Source: Gentiana macrophylla (Eukaryota > Streptophyta > Magnoliopsida > Gentianales > Gentianaceae). Taken from it: a stretch of 64,000 nt of DNA. The notes under the pieces are model-generated. The model was not told where the DNA came from. It did no database searches and saw nothing but the letters and a program-made list of their open reading frames with translations. Positions 8,860-20,561 of this stretch are shown piece after piece (the first letter of the stretch is position 1; each line of letters begins with the position of its first letter). The position numbers and the translations under genes were made by a program. The DNA lies in contig JAOBSW010000519.1 in assembly GCA_026214975.1 (NCBI GenBank), positions 341,918-405,917 on the forward strand, written 5' to 3'.

Positions 8860-11800
8860 TACTTTTGAATAGAGCTGCGAATGTAAAGACTGATGTCCTG
8901 AGTCTTTCATTGGTGGCTGTTCTCAGTAGAGTTTGAATAAATTCAGGTTCAGCCTTTTCAACTTTCTCTGAAGCTTTATCTAAGGTACCATCTCGCTTCC
9001 CATTTCTTGATTTATTCCAATAGTACACAAGTATCTTCGCATGTGTAGAAATGTTTCAAGAGATTCTTCTTTGATACTCCTTCTTTCTCTGGTAAATCCT
9101 TGAATAAATTGTAGAGGCGAGAATCGGACCAACTCTTTTGTCGGTTGGTTACGAGTATTTAACAATCAGTTTCATCTCCTCATCAGTAAAATCTCCTATT
9201 GCTTTCTTCATTCACTCAACTTATCATCAACATTTGTGAGGGCTTGTGGCATTTTAATTTGCATGGACTTTTAAGATATCCAAACTTTCCCCTTATTGAC
9301 ATCATCTTTATTAATCAGGCTTTTGATGTAAGCATTCAATGTTTGTTGAGTTGATGCCAATATGGTTTGAGCCACAAGCCCGAGTCCTTTAAGCCCTGTT
9401 CCATTAAAAACATTCTCGCCCACTAGATTCACGAGAATGCCTTCCCATCTGTCTTGAGTTTCATTTTTCTTTGTGACATGTTCAGTGGTTGTTTTTCGAA
9501 TCTCAAGCAGAGTGGTTTGACAATTGTCATTCACAGTATCCATCTTCTTTTCAAGTTTGGATCGTTCATCTTGGTGGCTTCTAAGGATTTTAGAACTTTT
9601 CCGAATAAGCTCATATCATCCTTTTGAATTCTGAGTATCTCATTGTGATAATATCTAATGAGATCAACTTGAGTAGGAACATCTTGTGAACTTCTTTATT
9701 GTTGTTCCTTTGACTTGCTTGTCTCAGCCTCTGTTAAATTAGTTTGCTTTAGTTTTTTATAAATAAAAAAGGGGGGGGATTAAAAAAAAGGAAATAAAGT
9801 TGGGTAAGAGAACGATTTCCTTCAATTTCTCCCTACATTCAGCTGATTGTCTTTTCTCTTCCGACTGTTTCTCAGTTTCCTCCAATCTTGATGAACCAAT
9901 AACTTTTGCAGGTGACAAATGTACTTCCAGTTCATCATCTGAGTCTTCTTCAGGTATGTCTGCCAATGTTTTTTCTATTTCAAGTGTGGATTTATCAGTG
10001 CGAGATTGGTAACCTCCTTCTGCTCCTTTGTCCGACTGAGTTTCAGATAAGCTGTCAGAACTTGAGCTTCCACTGCCTCCATCAGAACTACTAGAGTCTT
10101 CATTAGTATTTTGTTCTATCGCAGTTTCCTTTTCTTGTATAGAGGCAAGAATCCTCTTTTGTAGGTCAGGATCTTCCTCAAAATCATCATCAACATTCTT
10201 CTTAGAGCTTCCACTGGCTAAGGCTTCCTTCCAATAGCTGTTTCTGATCAACGCATACCCTTGATTTAGGAATTCTTCTGTATTGATTATCTCCATTAAA
10301 CTTGTAATGTTGTATAGATCGAATACCCATTTCTCAATAATCTCCATTTCTGCACGCTGACTTCTTTGATCATTTATAGAACTAAACTTCCAAGTTCTGT
10401 ATCTTTGCAATCGCTCATAATCAGCTTTCAATAGTTCTGTATGAGCAGATGGAGATTTGAATGGTGTGAGGGTGTCTTCGGAATCCCTTGTGATCTCATG
10501 ATCTTCTCCTTGAGTAGGAACTTCAATTTGAATGGGATCATCAGTTTGCACAAGATTTGTTCTGCTGGTTTCTCCCTCTGCAGTAATTGAGACAACTGAT
10601 GTTCCTTTTTCAATATCAAAGGCTGAGATTATTGGCTCTGTTTGCAAAACTTTTTCACTTGCAACTTCTTCAGCGGCTTGTTTTTCACTTTGCTCAGGTT
10701 CCAATTCAACAATTGGAACTTCTTCCATTGTGTGTCCAGTGGGTTCAGTTTCATGAACTTGTTCATTCAATTGAATAAACTTGGTTGATTCTGTTGTTGC
10801 TTGACCTCCTTTTCTTGATTTGAGAACACGAAAATTCTTTGGCGATTTCCTCTTGTTCCAAGCTGGGTACAGATTCTTGAGGAGTAGACCTAGACTTTGA
10901 AAGCAACATAAGCATGTTCAATGTTGTTTCATCAATCAGTCTTTCATCACTATCTGATTCTTCATTATCGGGATCAGTTCTCAGGGTCTGTTCCCCCTAA
11001 GTTACAGCTTCTTTCTACAAGTTAGTTTCAACAGTCTGTTCTCTGTTGATAACTTCAGTTTCTTCCATTATTTTCATTCCTTGTGAATGCATAGCTTCTT
11101 CTTGAGTTGGTAAAACCTCAGTTACCGAAATTGGAATGGATTCGGTGAGATTAATTTCAGTTTGCACTTCTGGTGCTGACCTGTCAGCAACTTCAGTTCT
11201 AGTTTCTTGAGTTGATGACATATCTATCGATTTTTCAGTTACGCCTCTTCCTGTTTCTTCCAACTGCTTTCTTCTTTTCTTCAAGTCTTCAATTTGTGCA
11301 AACACTTCATCTCCAGTTGCAGGTTCTTTTGATTTCCTGCTTTTCTTCTTCTTGAGTTCAGTCTCAGTTTTCTCAGCTTTCCTTTTCCTTGTCTTTTCTT
11401 CCTTAATATCAATCTTTCCATCAGCAACAGGTGTTTCTTTCCTCTTAGCAACTCCAAAGTGATCGAGTATCTTTTGGACTACTAATGCTAGAGTTTTCTT
11501 GTGATAAAATCTTCCTTTCTTCACGTCGGTCTTCTTTTTGGGTACATCAATTGATTGTGCTATCAATTGATCAAATAGATACCTTGCCCAATTGAAATCT
11601 TTTTCAAACCAGATTATATAAAGCAAATCTAGTTTTGCTCCAGATAAATTGCTGAAGTTTCCAGCATTCCCAATTATGCAATTTGCCAGCAACTTTGAAA
11701 GAAAATTAAATTCTGGCTTGAGCAGGCTTGTGCTCCCCGTCTGTAAGACAGCAGATTCACCATTAATTGCTATATCTTTCCATAATTTCTCTTTCTGTTC

Positions 11801-12134
11801 CTTGGTCAACTTAATGGTCATTGCTTTGCTCCTCCATTTGTCAAACCCAAAGATTTTCGCAATTAAATCTTGATGACTTTAATTTCCTTATAACTTACAA
11901 AGTGGTGATATAGGTTTGTGTGTCTTCTCCTTCTACAGGTTGTTCTACCAAATTGATAGAAGTCTCCGATGCTTTCTAAACAAACACTTTTTAGATCGAT
12001 GTTGAAAGCGACTTCAGGTCCTTTATTTTTCGAATTTTTGTCGCAATAGAATTGATTAGAGTTTGATCAACATACTTTGCAATATATTGATCAAAAGAAG
12101 CGATCATTCCAGGTTCAACATGAGTGAAAGTCAT
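8860..12134 (-). pseudogene. SIRE-C ORF3 (so-called env-like ORF), broken
   Basis: The inferred start is the ATG at 12134-12132 (MTFTHVEPG), the first ATG after a TATA-like block. Large open pieces are 11821-11015 (268 codons: folded N-terminal part ending near HFGVAKRKE, then a Lys/Arg/Glu-rich stretch), 10770-9757 (337 codons: acidic, Ser/Glu-rich, with a polyserine run near 10090-10040) and 9543-9271. They lie in different frames with stops between. The N-terminal domain resembles SIRE-A ORF3 (LDTLSG- and LLIQTLLNHF-like words). I see no signal peptide or transmembrane helix. Role unknown. Confidence 0.65.
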
Positions 12135-12224
12135 TTTTCTGGATTTGATTGAAAATTTGAAAATTTGAAATTCAGAGAGTAGATTCAGAGTTCAAGCGTA
12201 AAGAATTTAAATAAAAGAAAATTC

Positions 12225-12255
12225 TGGATATTTATAATTTGGAGTGGGGGTAGTT
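12225..12255 (-). promoter_or_regulatory. Putative ORF3 promoter (C-box plus TATA) of SIRE-C
   Basis: The minus strand reads CTACCCCCACTCC then AAATTATAAATATCC. TATAAATA is at 12236-12229, about 95-102 nt upstream of the ORF3 ATG. The arrangement matches SIRE-A and SIRE-D. An ACGT core and CCGT/ACGG words lie further upstream (12331-12375). The promoter role is inferred from position and conservation. Confidence 0.5.
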
Positions 12256-12540
12256 AAGAATTGAGTGGGACTTAAAACGTCTTGTCATAAATGTGTTGAG
12301 ATTGCGAAAAGGTGGATATGTGGAAATTATGAACGGTTTAGATTGAGAAGGACCACGTCTTTTCTTGATAACCGTAGCTAGATAAAAGTGAGTAAAGAGG
12401 GTACGGTGTATTAACAGCTGTATATTCTCAGTTTTGTCCTCATGCTAAATTCATAAACTCAGTTGTGAATACAACTCAGTTTTGTGAATTGCATTTTTCA
12501 GTTCTCAGCTGGTTGTCTTTCTCCTGCAAGAATCCCCCTC

Positions 12541-13029
12541 TCACAGATTAGTGAATAGCATTGAATATTACCACTAGCGCGAGGCTACATTGGTAACATT
12601 ACTACAAGCCCAGTGTTTAACGCATTGTCAAAACACAGATAATTCTCAAGCTTATTACTCCGCTTTGATGGCTAGAAGATAGGAATACATCAGCAGATAA
12701 ATTTCGACACTAAGTCTGCATAACCAATCATCTTTGGAATGTACACATAATTCTTCTTAGTTATTATAATTCGTGCGGTATTCGTCGATAAAAAATGAGT
12801 AATCGAATAATAAATAACTACTTGCCACAGTCGGCATGAATATCCTTAAATTTACATTCACATAAGTATAAAATGATCACGTACTCATGCAACTTGGATC
12901 CTTCCCTACTAATTCCATGTTTTAGAACTCAGAATTCTAAGGGTGTGAGATAAGTACTTTGGCATTTGTTCAATTTTTTCATTTTTCACCGTTTCATTCA
13001 ATTGTTCAATTATAACACATCAAATCTAA
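12541..13029. other. Unattributed junction between SIRE-C and Athila-2
   Basis: About 490 bp of AT-rich DNA. It lies after the Athila-2 purine-rich motif (13030-13051) where a 3' LTR would be expected, but I cannot align it with the Athila-2 5' LTR (33242-34766). It may be Athila-2 3' untranslated sequence, a foreign insertion or pre-insertion DNA. No ORF, no RNA gene. Confidence 0.4.
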
Positions 13030-13275
13030 GTCTCCTAACCCCCACTTAAACATGGCATTGTCCCCAATGACAAATAAAAAGGAGAATATAAGAAAAAATC
13101 TTAGCTCTAGAAACGGCCCTCAAGTAGATGCAGGATATAGTTGTAGTCCAAGCACGTCGTGGAGAAGCAAACGAAAACCTGTTTAAGCAAACCAAACAGA
13201 AACTCCACGAAACCGTTAATAACATGTCAATGGATGTTACAAAATAATTTGGCAGTAATTAGATATAGAATATCC
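13030..13275 (-). mobile_element. Athila-2, 3' non-coding piece left of SIRE-A
   Basis: The minus strand continues Athila-2 from the SIRE-A insertion site (shared TATCC at 13271-13275) to a purine-rich motif, TTTAAGTGGGGGTTAGGAG, at 13051-13030. The motif is preceded by TTTTTATTTGTCATTGGGGA. These words are usual near the 3' end of Athila/Tat elements. No coding sequence. Confidence 0.65.
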
Positions 13276-14966
13276 TATTGGACTTATTTTTAAGTTTTAG
13301 TGATGAGTGCCAGACTAGCTGTTATAGAGCAAAGGCAAAAAGATGTCTAGATCAAATGTATAGGTTTATTAGAGTTTGATCTTGTATAGGTTTGATCAAA
13401 CAAGCACTGTAAAAGGTCAGCTGATCTACATCAACAGACTTGTCTATATCAGTAGGGTACATAGGTCATTAGACTAGTCTGGAACCTGCTGAAGACTGAA
13501 GGCTGAGGGCTCAAACTCAGTTATTGAAGGCTAAGGGATCAAACTTAGTAATTAAAGTCAAGGATATCAGAATTTAGGGAAGTCTGTGATGACCTAAACT
13601 GATTACATATACCTTGTGTACAAGGTCTAAGTTCCACAAGTTAAGTGGTGATTGGAACTTAGTTATATGGAAAATGGTGTAATCTAACCTCATAAATAAA
13701 AGTTAGATAAAAGAAGTCAGCTGCATTGTCTTATAGACACAGCAAAACATGGATCAACTGACTAATATGTACTTCAGCAGTCTCATGATTACAGGAACCT
13801 GCTGATACATATACTTCGAATTATTCAAAGGTTACATTGGAAGATTACAAAGAAAGGGACAGCTAACAACATCTGATTTTATCAAACAAATCAATGGTTA
13901 AGATCAAATGGACGTTGGAAAGATTCAGACCTTTATCCAAGGATACAAGTCAAAGGGTGCACAGACTGAAAACTGTCAAAAAGCAGTCTGACAGTGTCAG
14001 TACTATGAACAGTGACATAAAGCAAGTCAAATAAGACAAATCTGAAACGGCTATGTTTGAATTTCAAACATAAGTCACAAGGATTCCTACCTATAAATAG
14101 AGGACTCCAAATTCAGATACAAGTGATCAACATTGATGAAAAATAAGGATCTATCTTAAGTTATCAGATTTCAATCGATTAAACACCCTGCTGATCCTAC
14201 TGAGTATAAGGCTACTGATCCCGTATATTTCTTCAAGTGTAATCTGAATTCAAGCTACATCAAGTTTACACACTTGAAGACATCAAGCTGCTGATCATAT
14301 CATCCTGATCAAGCTGCTGAAAGCTGAATCACTTACTTGATTCAAACTTTCTTTTACAAGGAATCTCATGAAGACAATGAAGCAACATTTTTGTGTCAAG
14401 GATGGTTGTTTGTGGTGGAGTGGTGAAGAGGCAATCCTACCCTTCAAGGACCAGTGGAAGACTTTGGAGCAAACAATCCTACTGCTCCAAGTGTTCGGTT
14501 TGTGAAGCCATAGTTATTGGTGAAGGACAAGTAACTTAGGGATTTTTGTAATGACTACCTCAAGAATCTCTAGTGAATTACCTCCAACATCACAGGAGAA
14601 GAGTGGGCTGACAGGATTACACCATCTGAAACCACTATAAAATCTGTCTACTTATTTTTCTGCATTTATATTCTGCACTTTGGATATTTAACACATCAAT
14701 CTACTGAACCTAGCAACTGAATCACACACATACACTACTGAGTATCTAATACTTGGTATCATATTTAACAACAAGTAATAAGACTTAAATTTTGATATAT
14801 TCCGCTGCACAAATTCAGTAAACTCAACAATCAATGAGACTCTGAGTATCGCCAGACTCATCGACCGATCGGTAGGTCGGGTTGCCGAGTTTGTTAACTC
14901 CAAAAGTTTTAAGTGTTAAGTTTATTTCCCTTCTAAACTTAACCAAAGCCTTTTCAAGGACCAACA
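13276..14966 (+). repeat. 5' LTR of SIRE-A
   Basis: 1691 bp, starting TATTGGACTT (first dinucleotide TG changed to TA) and ending CCTTTTCAAGGACCAACA. It aligns along its length with the 3' LTR. It contains TATAAATA at 14092-14099 within CCTATAAATAGAGGA, the likely core promoter. A short patch at about 14838-14880 is much more different from the 3' LTR than the rest and rich in CG. Confidence 0.95.
14092..14099 (+). promoter_or_regulatory. TATA box in the SIRE-A 5' LTR
   Basis: TATAAATA inside CCTATAAATAGAGGA, duplicated in the 3' LTR at 26125-26132. SIRE-D has the matching CTATAAATAAAGGAC. It probably drives the genomic RNA. Confidence 0.7.
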
Positions 14967-14968
14967 AT

Positions 14969-14979
14969 TGGTATCGAGC
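14969..14979 (+). other. Primer binding site of SIRE-A (initiator tRNA-Met)
   Basis: TGGTATCGAGC, two bases after the LTR end, equals the usual TGGTATCAGAGC site with one A missing. The loss may weaken priming. Confidence 0.8.
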
Positions 14980-15068
14980 GATTTTACATTGGAAGTAATC
15001 CTACTTGTTGTGCTTGTTAAAATACTTTGAAAACTTTTTCATGTTTCTGATTTTCAAAGCTTTGCATC

Positions 15069-16375
15069 ATGGATAACAATCCGTATGCTAGAACAATGTT
15101 GATGTGTTCTTTAGATCGTTTTGATGAGTATAAACGTCGTATGCAGGCTTATCTAGCTGCAACACATGATTAAATGATAGATGTGCTGACAGATGGACCA
15201 CTGGAGATTACCAAGTCAGTAACAGTGGGAGATGAGACACAGTACATTCCAAAACCAAAAAGGGAATGAACAGCTGAAGATAGAAAAAGAGCATATCTCA
15301 ACAATATTGCAATTGTTATCATATACAGAACCTTGGATAGCAATATCTATATGAAGGTAAAGGATTGCAAGACTGCAAAGGAACTTGGGACAAGTTGTAA
15401 TTAATCTGTGAAGGCACTGATGCAATCAAAAAGAACAAGATCAGTGTGGCAAAGAAGAAGTTCCAGGAGTTCAAAATGAAACCAAATGAGACCATTGAAC
15501 AAATGGAATCAAGATTCAATGCAATCATGGATGAACTCACCCTACTGAGTGTGAAGTACTCACAAGAAGAAATCTACTCAAAAATCCTGGAAGCATTACC
15601 TGTAAAAGAAGTTTGGGAGATGAATGTGACTTCTATAGAAGAAATGAGGAGTTTACATGAAGAAGACACCTTCAAACTGTTTTCAGATCTTAAGGCCTAT
15701 GAATTTAGCAAAAAGCTTGTGCTTGAGACTGAAAAAGAAGAGCCAAAGACCACTGCGTTGCCTGCTTCACATCAAGAAGAAACATCAGGAGCTCAAGATG
15801 ATCTACTGGATGAGATGCAAGAGCAGATTGCCCTACTGATATTGAAAATCAGAATGATGAAATCAGGAAAGGGTTCTCCAAGGAATTTCGCAAAGAAATT
15901 CAGTGAAAAGAAGAAGGGTGAATCAAAGAAAGATAATGATTACTTGTGCTATCATTGCAAGAAACCAGGACACTTCAAACCTGACTGTCCTGAATTAAAA
16001 CAGAAAAAGGAACCTAATTATCTTTGCTTTAATTGCAAGAAGCCTGGACATTTCAGACCTGATTGTCCAGACCTACTGAAGAGAAACAGCAAACAAAGAA
16101 GATCTAGCAAGAAAGCTATGGTTGCTGAAGATGAATCAGGATATGAAGTAGAATCAGAAAAGGGAAATGAATTTGATGATACTGCACTTGTTGCTGAGAT
16201 GGAAGATTATGCTTTAATGGCTAATATGGATGAAACAGAGGAGGTATACACTGTATCTTTAAACACTACTGGAAGTGATTGTGAATCAACTTGTGGTTCA
16301 AATCCTAAAAATTTCGACAATGAAGAAACTTTGGATGCCATCCTTAATCAATCGAGGATAATACAACTGTTATGA
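15069..16375 (+). pseudogene. SIRE-A gag, broken, two CCHC knuckles
   Basis: Gag builds the particle. The inferred start is ATG 15069, which reads 34 codons to TAA at 15171; capsid-like sequence continues in other frames and then as a 309-codon open stretch from 15446. Words such as RFNAIMDELTLL and KILEALPVKEV are typical copia gag. Two tandem zinc knuckles follow, CYHCKKPGHFKPDC (from 15947) and CFNCKKPGHFRPDC (from 16025), then an acidic tail ending at 16375. The two knuckles and their flanks are near-identical repeats of about 78 bp. Confidence 0.85.
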
Positions 16376-17369
16376 GATTGTGAAGGCTGAAAAGAAGCTC
16401 TTCAATCGAAGTTGAAAGATTAAATGTTGAATTAAGAGTTCTCAAAGGAAAGGAAAAGTAGTTGGACAGAATCAAAGATAAGCCTCGCCGTGACAATCAA
16501 TAGTCTGCTGAATCTTTGAACAATCTTGTTCATCCACTTCATTCAAATCTGAAATCCTTATGGTGACAGAGCAGGCTTGGATTTGGAATCGAACAATCTA
16601 ATAAGAGTGGATCCAAGCAAGGTTATGAACCTAGTACCGAGTAATTGGTCCTAAGTTTGTGCTCAGATAAGATCCAACTCCCAAAAGAGTTGTTGAAGCG
16701 TAAATCCATCGAGAAAGCTTCAAGGAAGCAAAATCGAAGTCAAGGAAGTCAACGACTCTAATAAAAAGAATAAATCTAAAAATAGGACTGCTGTACCTTC
16801 TAGACCTGCTGATAGCAGACCTGCTACCAAGTCTGCTAGACCACAAAAAGGGAAAAACCAGAAATATTCCAAGGATAAGAATCCTAAACCCAAAAATGCT
16901 AATCATTCAAGGGATACTTATCTCAGGGGAAAGGTAGATTGTTCCCTATTGATGATGATTGGAATATTCCTGCACCCACTGCTAGAAACAACAGATATAA
17001 CCATGCTTCTAGGGTAAAACCTAAGCAATGGAATCAGCAGAGGGCTCAACAGAGGACTTATACAAGACCTCAGCAGGGACCTTAGCAGACTCCATATTAC
17101 AGGGCTATTCCTAACAGACAGCAAACCAATGGTTACGCTAATGCTTCTAACAACAGAAATCACTTTAAACAACATTATATTCCTAAAGGCCAGAAAGCAT
17201 TTGTGAATCCTACACAACCAACTGTTAGACCTTATGGATGTGTAGAATACATGTATGAACCAAAGTATGATACCTTTCAAAGAAGACCTTATGGAAATTT
17301 GCCAAGGGTCATGCTTACCACTGACCATTATGCACCCAAACAGATTTAGGTACCTAAAATGCATTAACA
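16376..17369 (+). pseudogene. SIRE-A gag-protease linker, degenerate
   Basis: About 1 kb between the gag tail and protease. Short pieces rich in Lys, Asn, Gln and Arg appear in different frames, with repeated CTGCTGA/CTGCTAG-type words near 16801-16830. It would have encoded the basic linker of the polyprotein. No frame is open for more than about 60 codons on this strand. Confidence 0.5.
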
Positions 17370-18760
17370 TTGTTTTGTAGGGTGTCTGGTACTTTGACAG
17401 TGGATGTTCCAGACATATGACAAAGAATAAGCACTGTCTGTCAAGTTATGTGGCAAAAGATGGTCCAAGAGTGAATTTTGGCAACAAGAACACACCGGGA
17501 TACACAAGAGGATATGGCACACTTGTGAGAAATGGATTAACAATCAGGAATGTTTCATATGTGGAAGGACTGGACTACAACCTACTGAGCACTGGACAGT
17601 TTTGTGACATGGGATACAAGGTCACTTTTGACAAAAACACATGTATTTTCATTAGTGAAAGAGGTGATCAAGTTGTGTTGGTTGGAAGAAGACAACAAAA
17701 CATGTATGTTGTGGATTGGTCTACTGCTGTTCTAGATTCATGCCTGATTGTGCATACCAAGTCAGAACTCAATTGGTTATGACATAAGAAGTTGAATCAT
17801 CTAAATTTTGATGATATCAATCAGTTGGTAAAGAAGAAACTGGTGATTGGTTTACCTGAGATCACATTCAAGAAGGATGCAATATGTGATGCTTGTCAGC
17901 AAGGTAAACAGACAAAATCAAGCTTCAAATAAAAAACTAAGCAATCTACAAAAAGAGTTTTGGAGCTGATGCACATGGATCTGTTTGGACCAGTAACACC
18001 AACAAGTGTAACAGGAAATAAGTACACCTTAGTGGTTGTGGATGATCATTCAAGATACACTTGGGTAGTATTTATGAACAGGAAAAGTGAAACACTTCAA
18101 AAGATGCCTGAACTTTTGAAGAGATTGCAAAATGAGAAAAGTTTGATAGTGGTGAAGATCAGATTAGATAAGGGTACTGAATTTCTCAATAAAGTCATAA
18201 GAGAATATTGTCAACAGAATAGTGTACTACATCAACGGGCTGCTGCTGGTACACCTCAGCAAAATGGGGTTACTGAAAGAAGAAATAGAACTCTAAAAGA
18301 AGCAGGAAGAACTATGATTTGTGAAGCATTGCTGCCTGAAAGATATTGGGCTGAAGCAGTTAATACAGCATGCTATACACAAAACAGAACATCAGTGAAC
18401 AAGAAGCTGCTGAAGACACCTTATGAGATTTGGAATGGAAGAAAACCTAATATATCTTATTTCCATCCATTTGGAAGCAAGTGTTTTATCTTGAATCATA
18501 AGGAACAATTGAAGACATTCCAACCAAAATCAGATGAAGGAATTTTCTTGGGATATTCTTCAGTCAGCAAGGCATTCATGGTACTGAATAAAAGGACACT
18601 GAAACATGAAGAACAATACATGTTGTGTTTGATGAACCTAAGTTCACTGGAATGGAAGATGAAGCTTCAGAACCTGCTGAGAATCAATAAGTCACTGATC
18701 CAGAATGTGTTGAAGTTTTTGAAAGATTCAATGACTTAAAGGTTTCTGATTCTGCCCCTA
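17370..18760 (+). pseudogene. SIRE-A protease and integrase, broken
   Basis: The protease active site reads WYFDSGCSRHMT near 17385-17420, the copia form of the D-S-G triad, and runs on to the GAG-pre-integrase region. Integrase zinc residues appear in HKKLNHLN and CDACQQGKQ around 17787-17915. The catalytic core follows: MHMDLFGP, RLDKGTEF and NGVTERRNRT give the D, D and E residues (17969-18290). Stops at about 17780 and 17930 and a broken end near 18737 inactivate it. The PR-IN-before-RT order is diagnostic of Ty1/copia. Confidence 0.88.
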
Positions 18761-20533
18761 TTGAACACCCTGCTGGTGAGAATACAGATGCAACAACTGA
18801 AGCAGTTCAAGGATCTACTGAACCCCCTATTGAAGAAATAGCAGACCCTACTGAAGATGATGTTCCTGAGAATCAATCTAACCAGAATCCACAATGGTTA
18901 AGAGATCACCTCTTTGAACAAGTTATTGGCAACATACAAAGACAAGGTGTGAGGACTTGAAGACAGTTAGAAGCAATGTTTACTTGCTTTCTATCTCAAA
19001 TGGAACCTAAAGTTGTTGAAGAAGCAATATCAGATCCAGATTGGATAATTGCTACGCAAGAAGAGTTGAATGAATTTGAAAGAAATCAAGTTTGGACACT
19101 AGTGGAAAGGCCTAATCATGCAAGTATAATTGGTACAAAATGGGTATACAGAAACAAATTGGATGAATCTGGTACCATTGTGAAAATAAGGCCAGACTAG
19201 TAGCAAAAGGCTATTCTCAAGCAGAAGGAATAGACTTTGATGAGACATATGCCCCTGTTGCAAGATTGGAAGCTATAAGATTATTCTTGGCATATGCTTC
19301 ATATAAAAACTTCAAAGTATATCAGATGGATGTCAAGAGTGCATTTTTGAATGGCATTCTGGAGGAGGAGGTCTATGTTCAGCAACCACCTGGATTTGAA
19401 GTTAAAGATCAAGAAGATAAAGTGTATAGACTCAATAAAGGACTCTATGGTTTGAAACAAGCACCAAGAGCATGGTATGAGACTCTATCTCAATTCTTGG
19501 TAGACAATGGTTTTACCAAAGGTACCATTGACAAGACTCTTTTCAGAATCAATGAAAGAAACAACACTCTGCCGGTACAAATTTATGTGGATGACATAAT
19601 ATTTGGTTCTGAAAATGAATTGCTCTGTGAGAAGTTTGCAAATTTGATGAAAAGTAAATTCCAAATGAGTATGATGGGAGAAATGAACTACTTTTTGGGA
19701 TTGCAAGTCAAACAGATGAAAGATGGAATCTTCATTCATCAAACCACATATACCAAGGAGCTACTGAAGAAATTTGGTATGGAAAATAGCACCAATGTAT
19801 CAACACCAATGAGTACAAACATTAGATTGGATGAAGACAAAGATGGAAAAGATGTTGATCAGACTTTATACATAAGGATGATAGGTAGTCGGCTGTATCT
19901 TACTGCCAGCAGACCTGACATATCCTTTGTTGCAGGTGTTTGTGCAAGATTTCAATCAAAACCTAAAGAAAGTCATTTAGCTGCAGTCAAAAGGATTCTC
20001 AAGTATCTAAAAGAGACTCTAGGAGTAGGGATATGGTATTCAAAAGATGGAAGTTTCAAGGTTATATCCTACTCAGATTCTGATTATGCTGGATGCAAAA
20101 TTGATAGAAAAAGCACCACAGGAACCTGTCAGTTATTGGGAAATAGACTGGTTTCCTGGTTTAGCAAGATACAGAATTCTATATCAACTTCCACCTCTTG
20201 AAATTTGAATATATTCTTTCTTTGGAAGTTGTTTGTGCACAAATATTGTGGTTAAGACAACAATTAAGGGATTATGGAATTGAAGAAAGAGAAATTCCAA
20301 TAATGTGTGACAACACAAGTGCAATTGCAATCACAGAAAATCTTTTTTTGCACTGAAGAACCAAGCATATTGATGTGAGACATCACTTCATAAGAGATCA
20401 TGTTGAAAAGAAAGATGTGGTGGTTCTGTATATCCCCACTGAAGATCAACTTGCTGATATTTTCACTAAACCATTAGATAGTGAAAGATTTGCTATGTTA
20501 AGGACTAAACTTGGGATCATAAAAGTTGACTGA
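18761..20533 (+). pseudogene. SIRE-A reverse transcriptase and RNase H, broken
   Basis: RT begins near CFLSQMEPK (about 18983) and shifts frame near 19195. It keeps [34 protein letters not shown] and the catalytic YVDDIIFGS (YVDD at 19584-19595), so the active-site aspartates survive. RNase H follows with YSDSDYAG and, after a frameshift near 20200, the words CDNTSAIAI, DVRHHFIRD and LADIFTKPL. The pol stop TGA is at 20531-20533. The stretch 18761-18980 is an acidic linker with stops. Confidence 0.88.
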
Positions 20534-20561
20534 TATATCTGTGATCCGCAGTGTACTGGAA

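Larger units (their letters stand above)
8500..12540 (-). mobile_element. SIRE-C: Sirevirus (Ty1/copia) fragment with ORF3 and start of 3' LTR
   Basis: On the minus strand it runs from an ORF3 promoter-like block (12250-12229) through a broken ORF3 to a polypurine tract and the first ~72 bp of a 3' LTR, where Athila-1 interrupts it. The LTR start TGTTGGAAATAAAATTTATG matches SIRE-D. No gag or pol is present: the copy is cut somewhere between 12540 and 13029. Its ORF3 differs strongly from those of SIRE-B and SIRE-D, so it is a different subfamily. Confidence 0.7.

Noticed and set aside
9800..10778. Several Ser/Phe-rich plus-strand ORFs
   Set aside because: They are antisense shadows of the SIRE-C ORF3.
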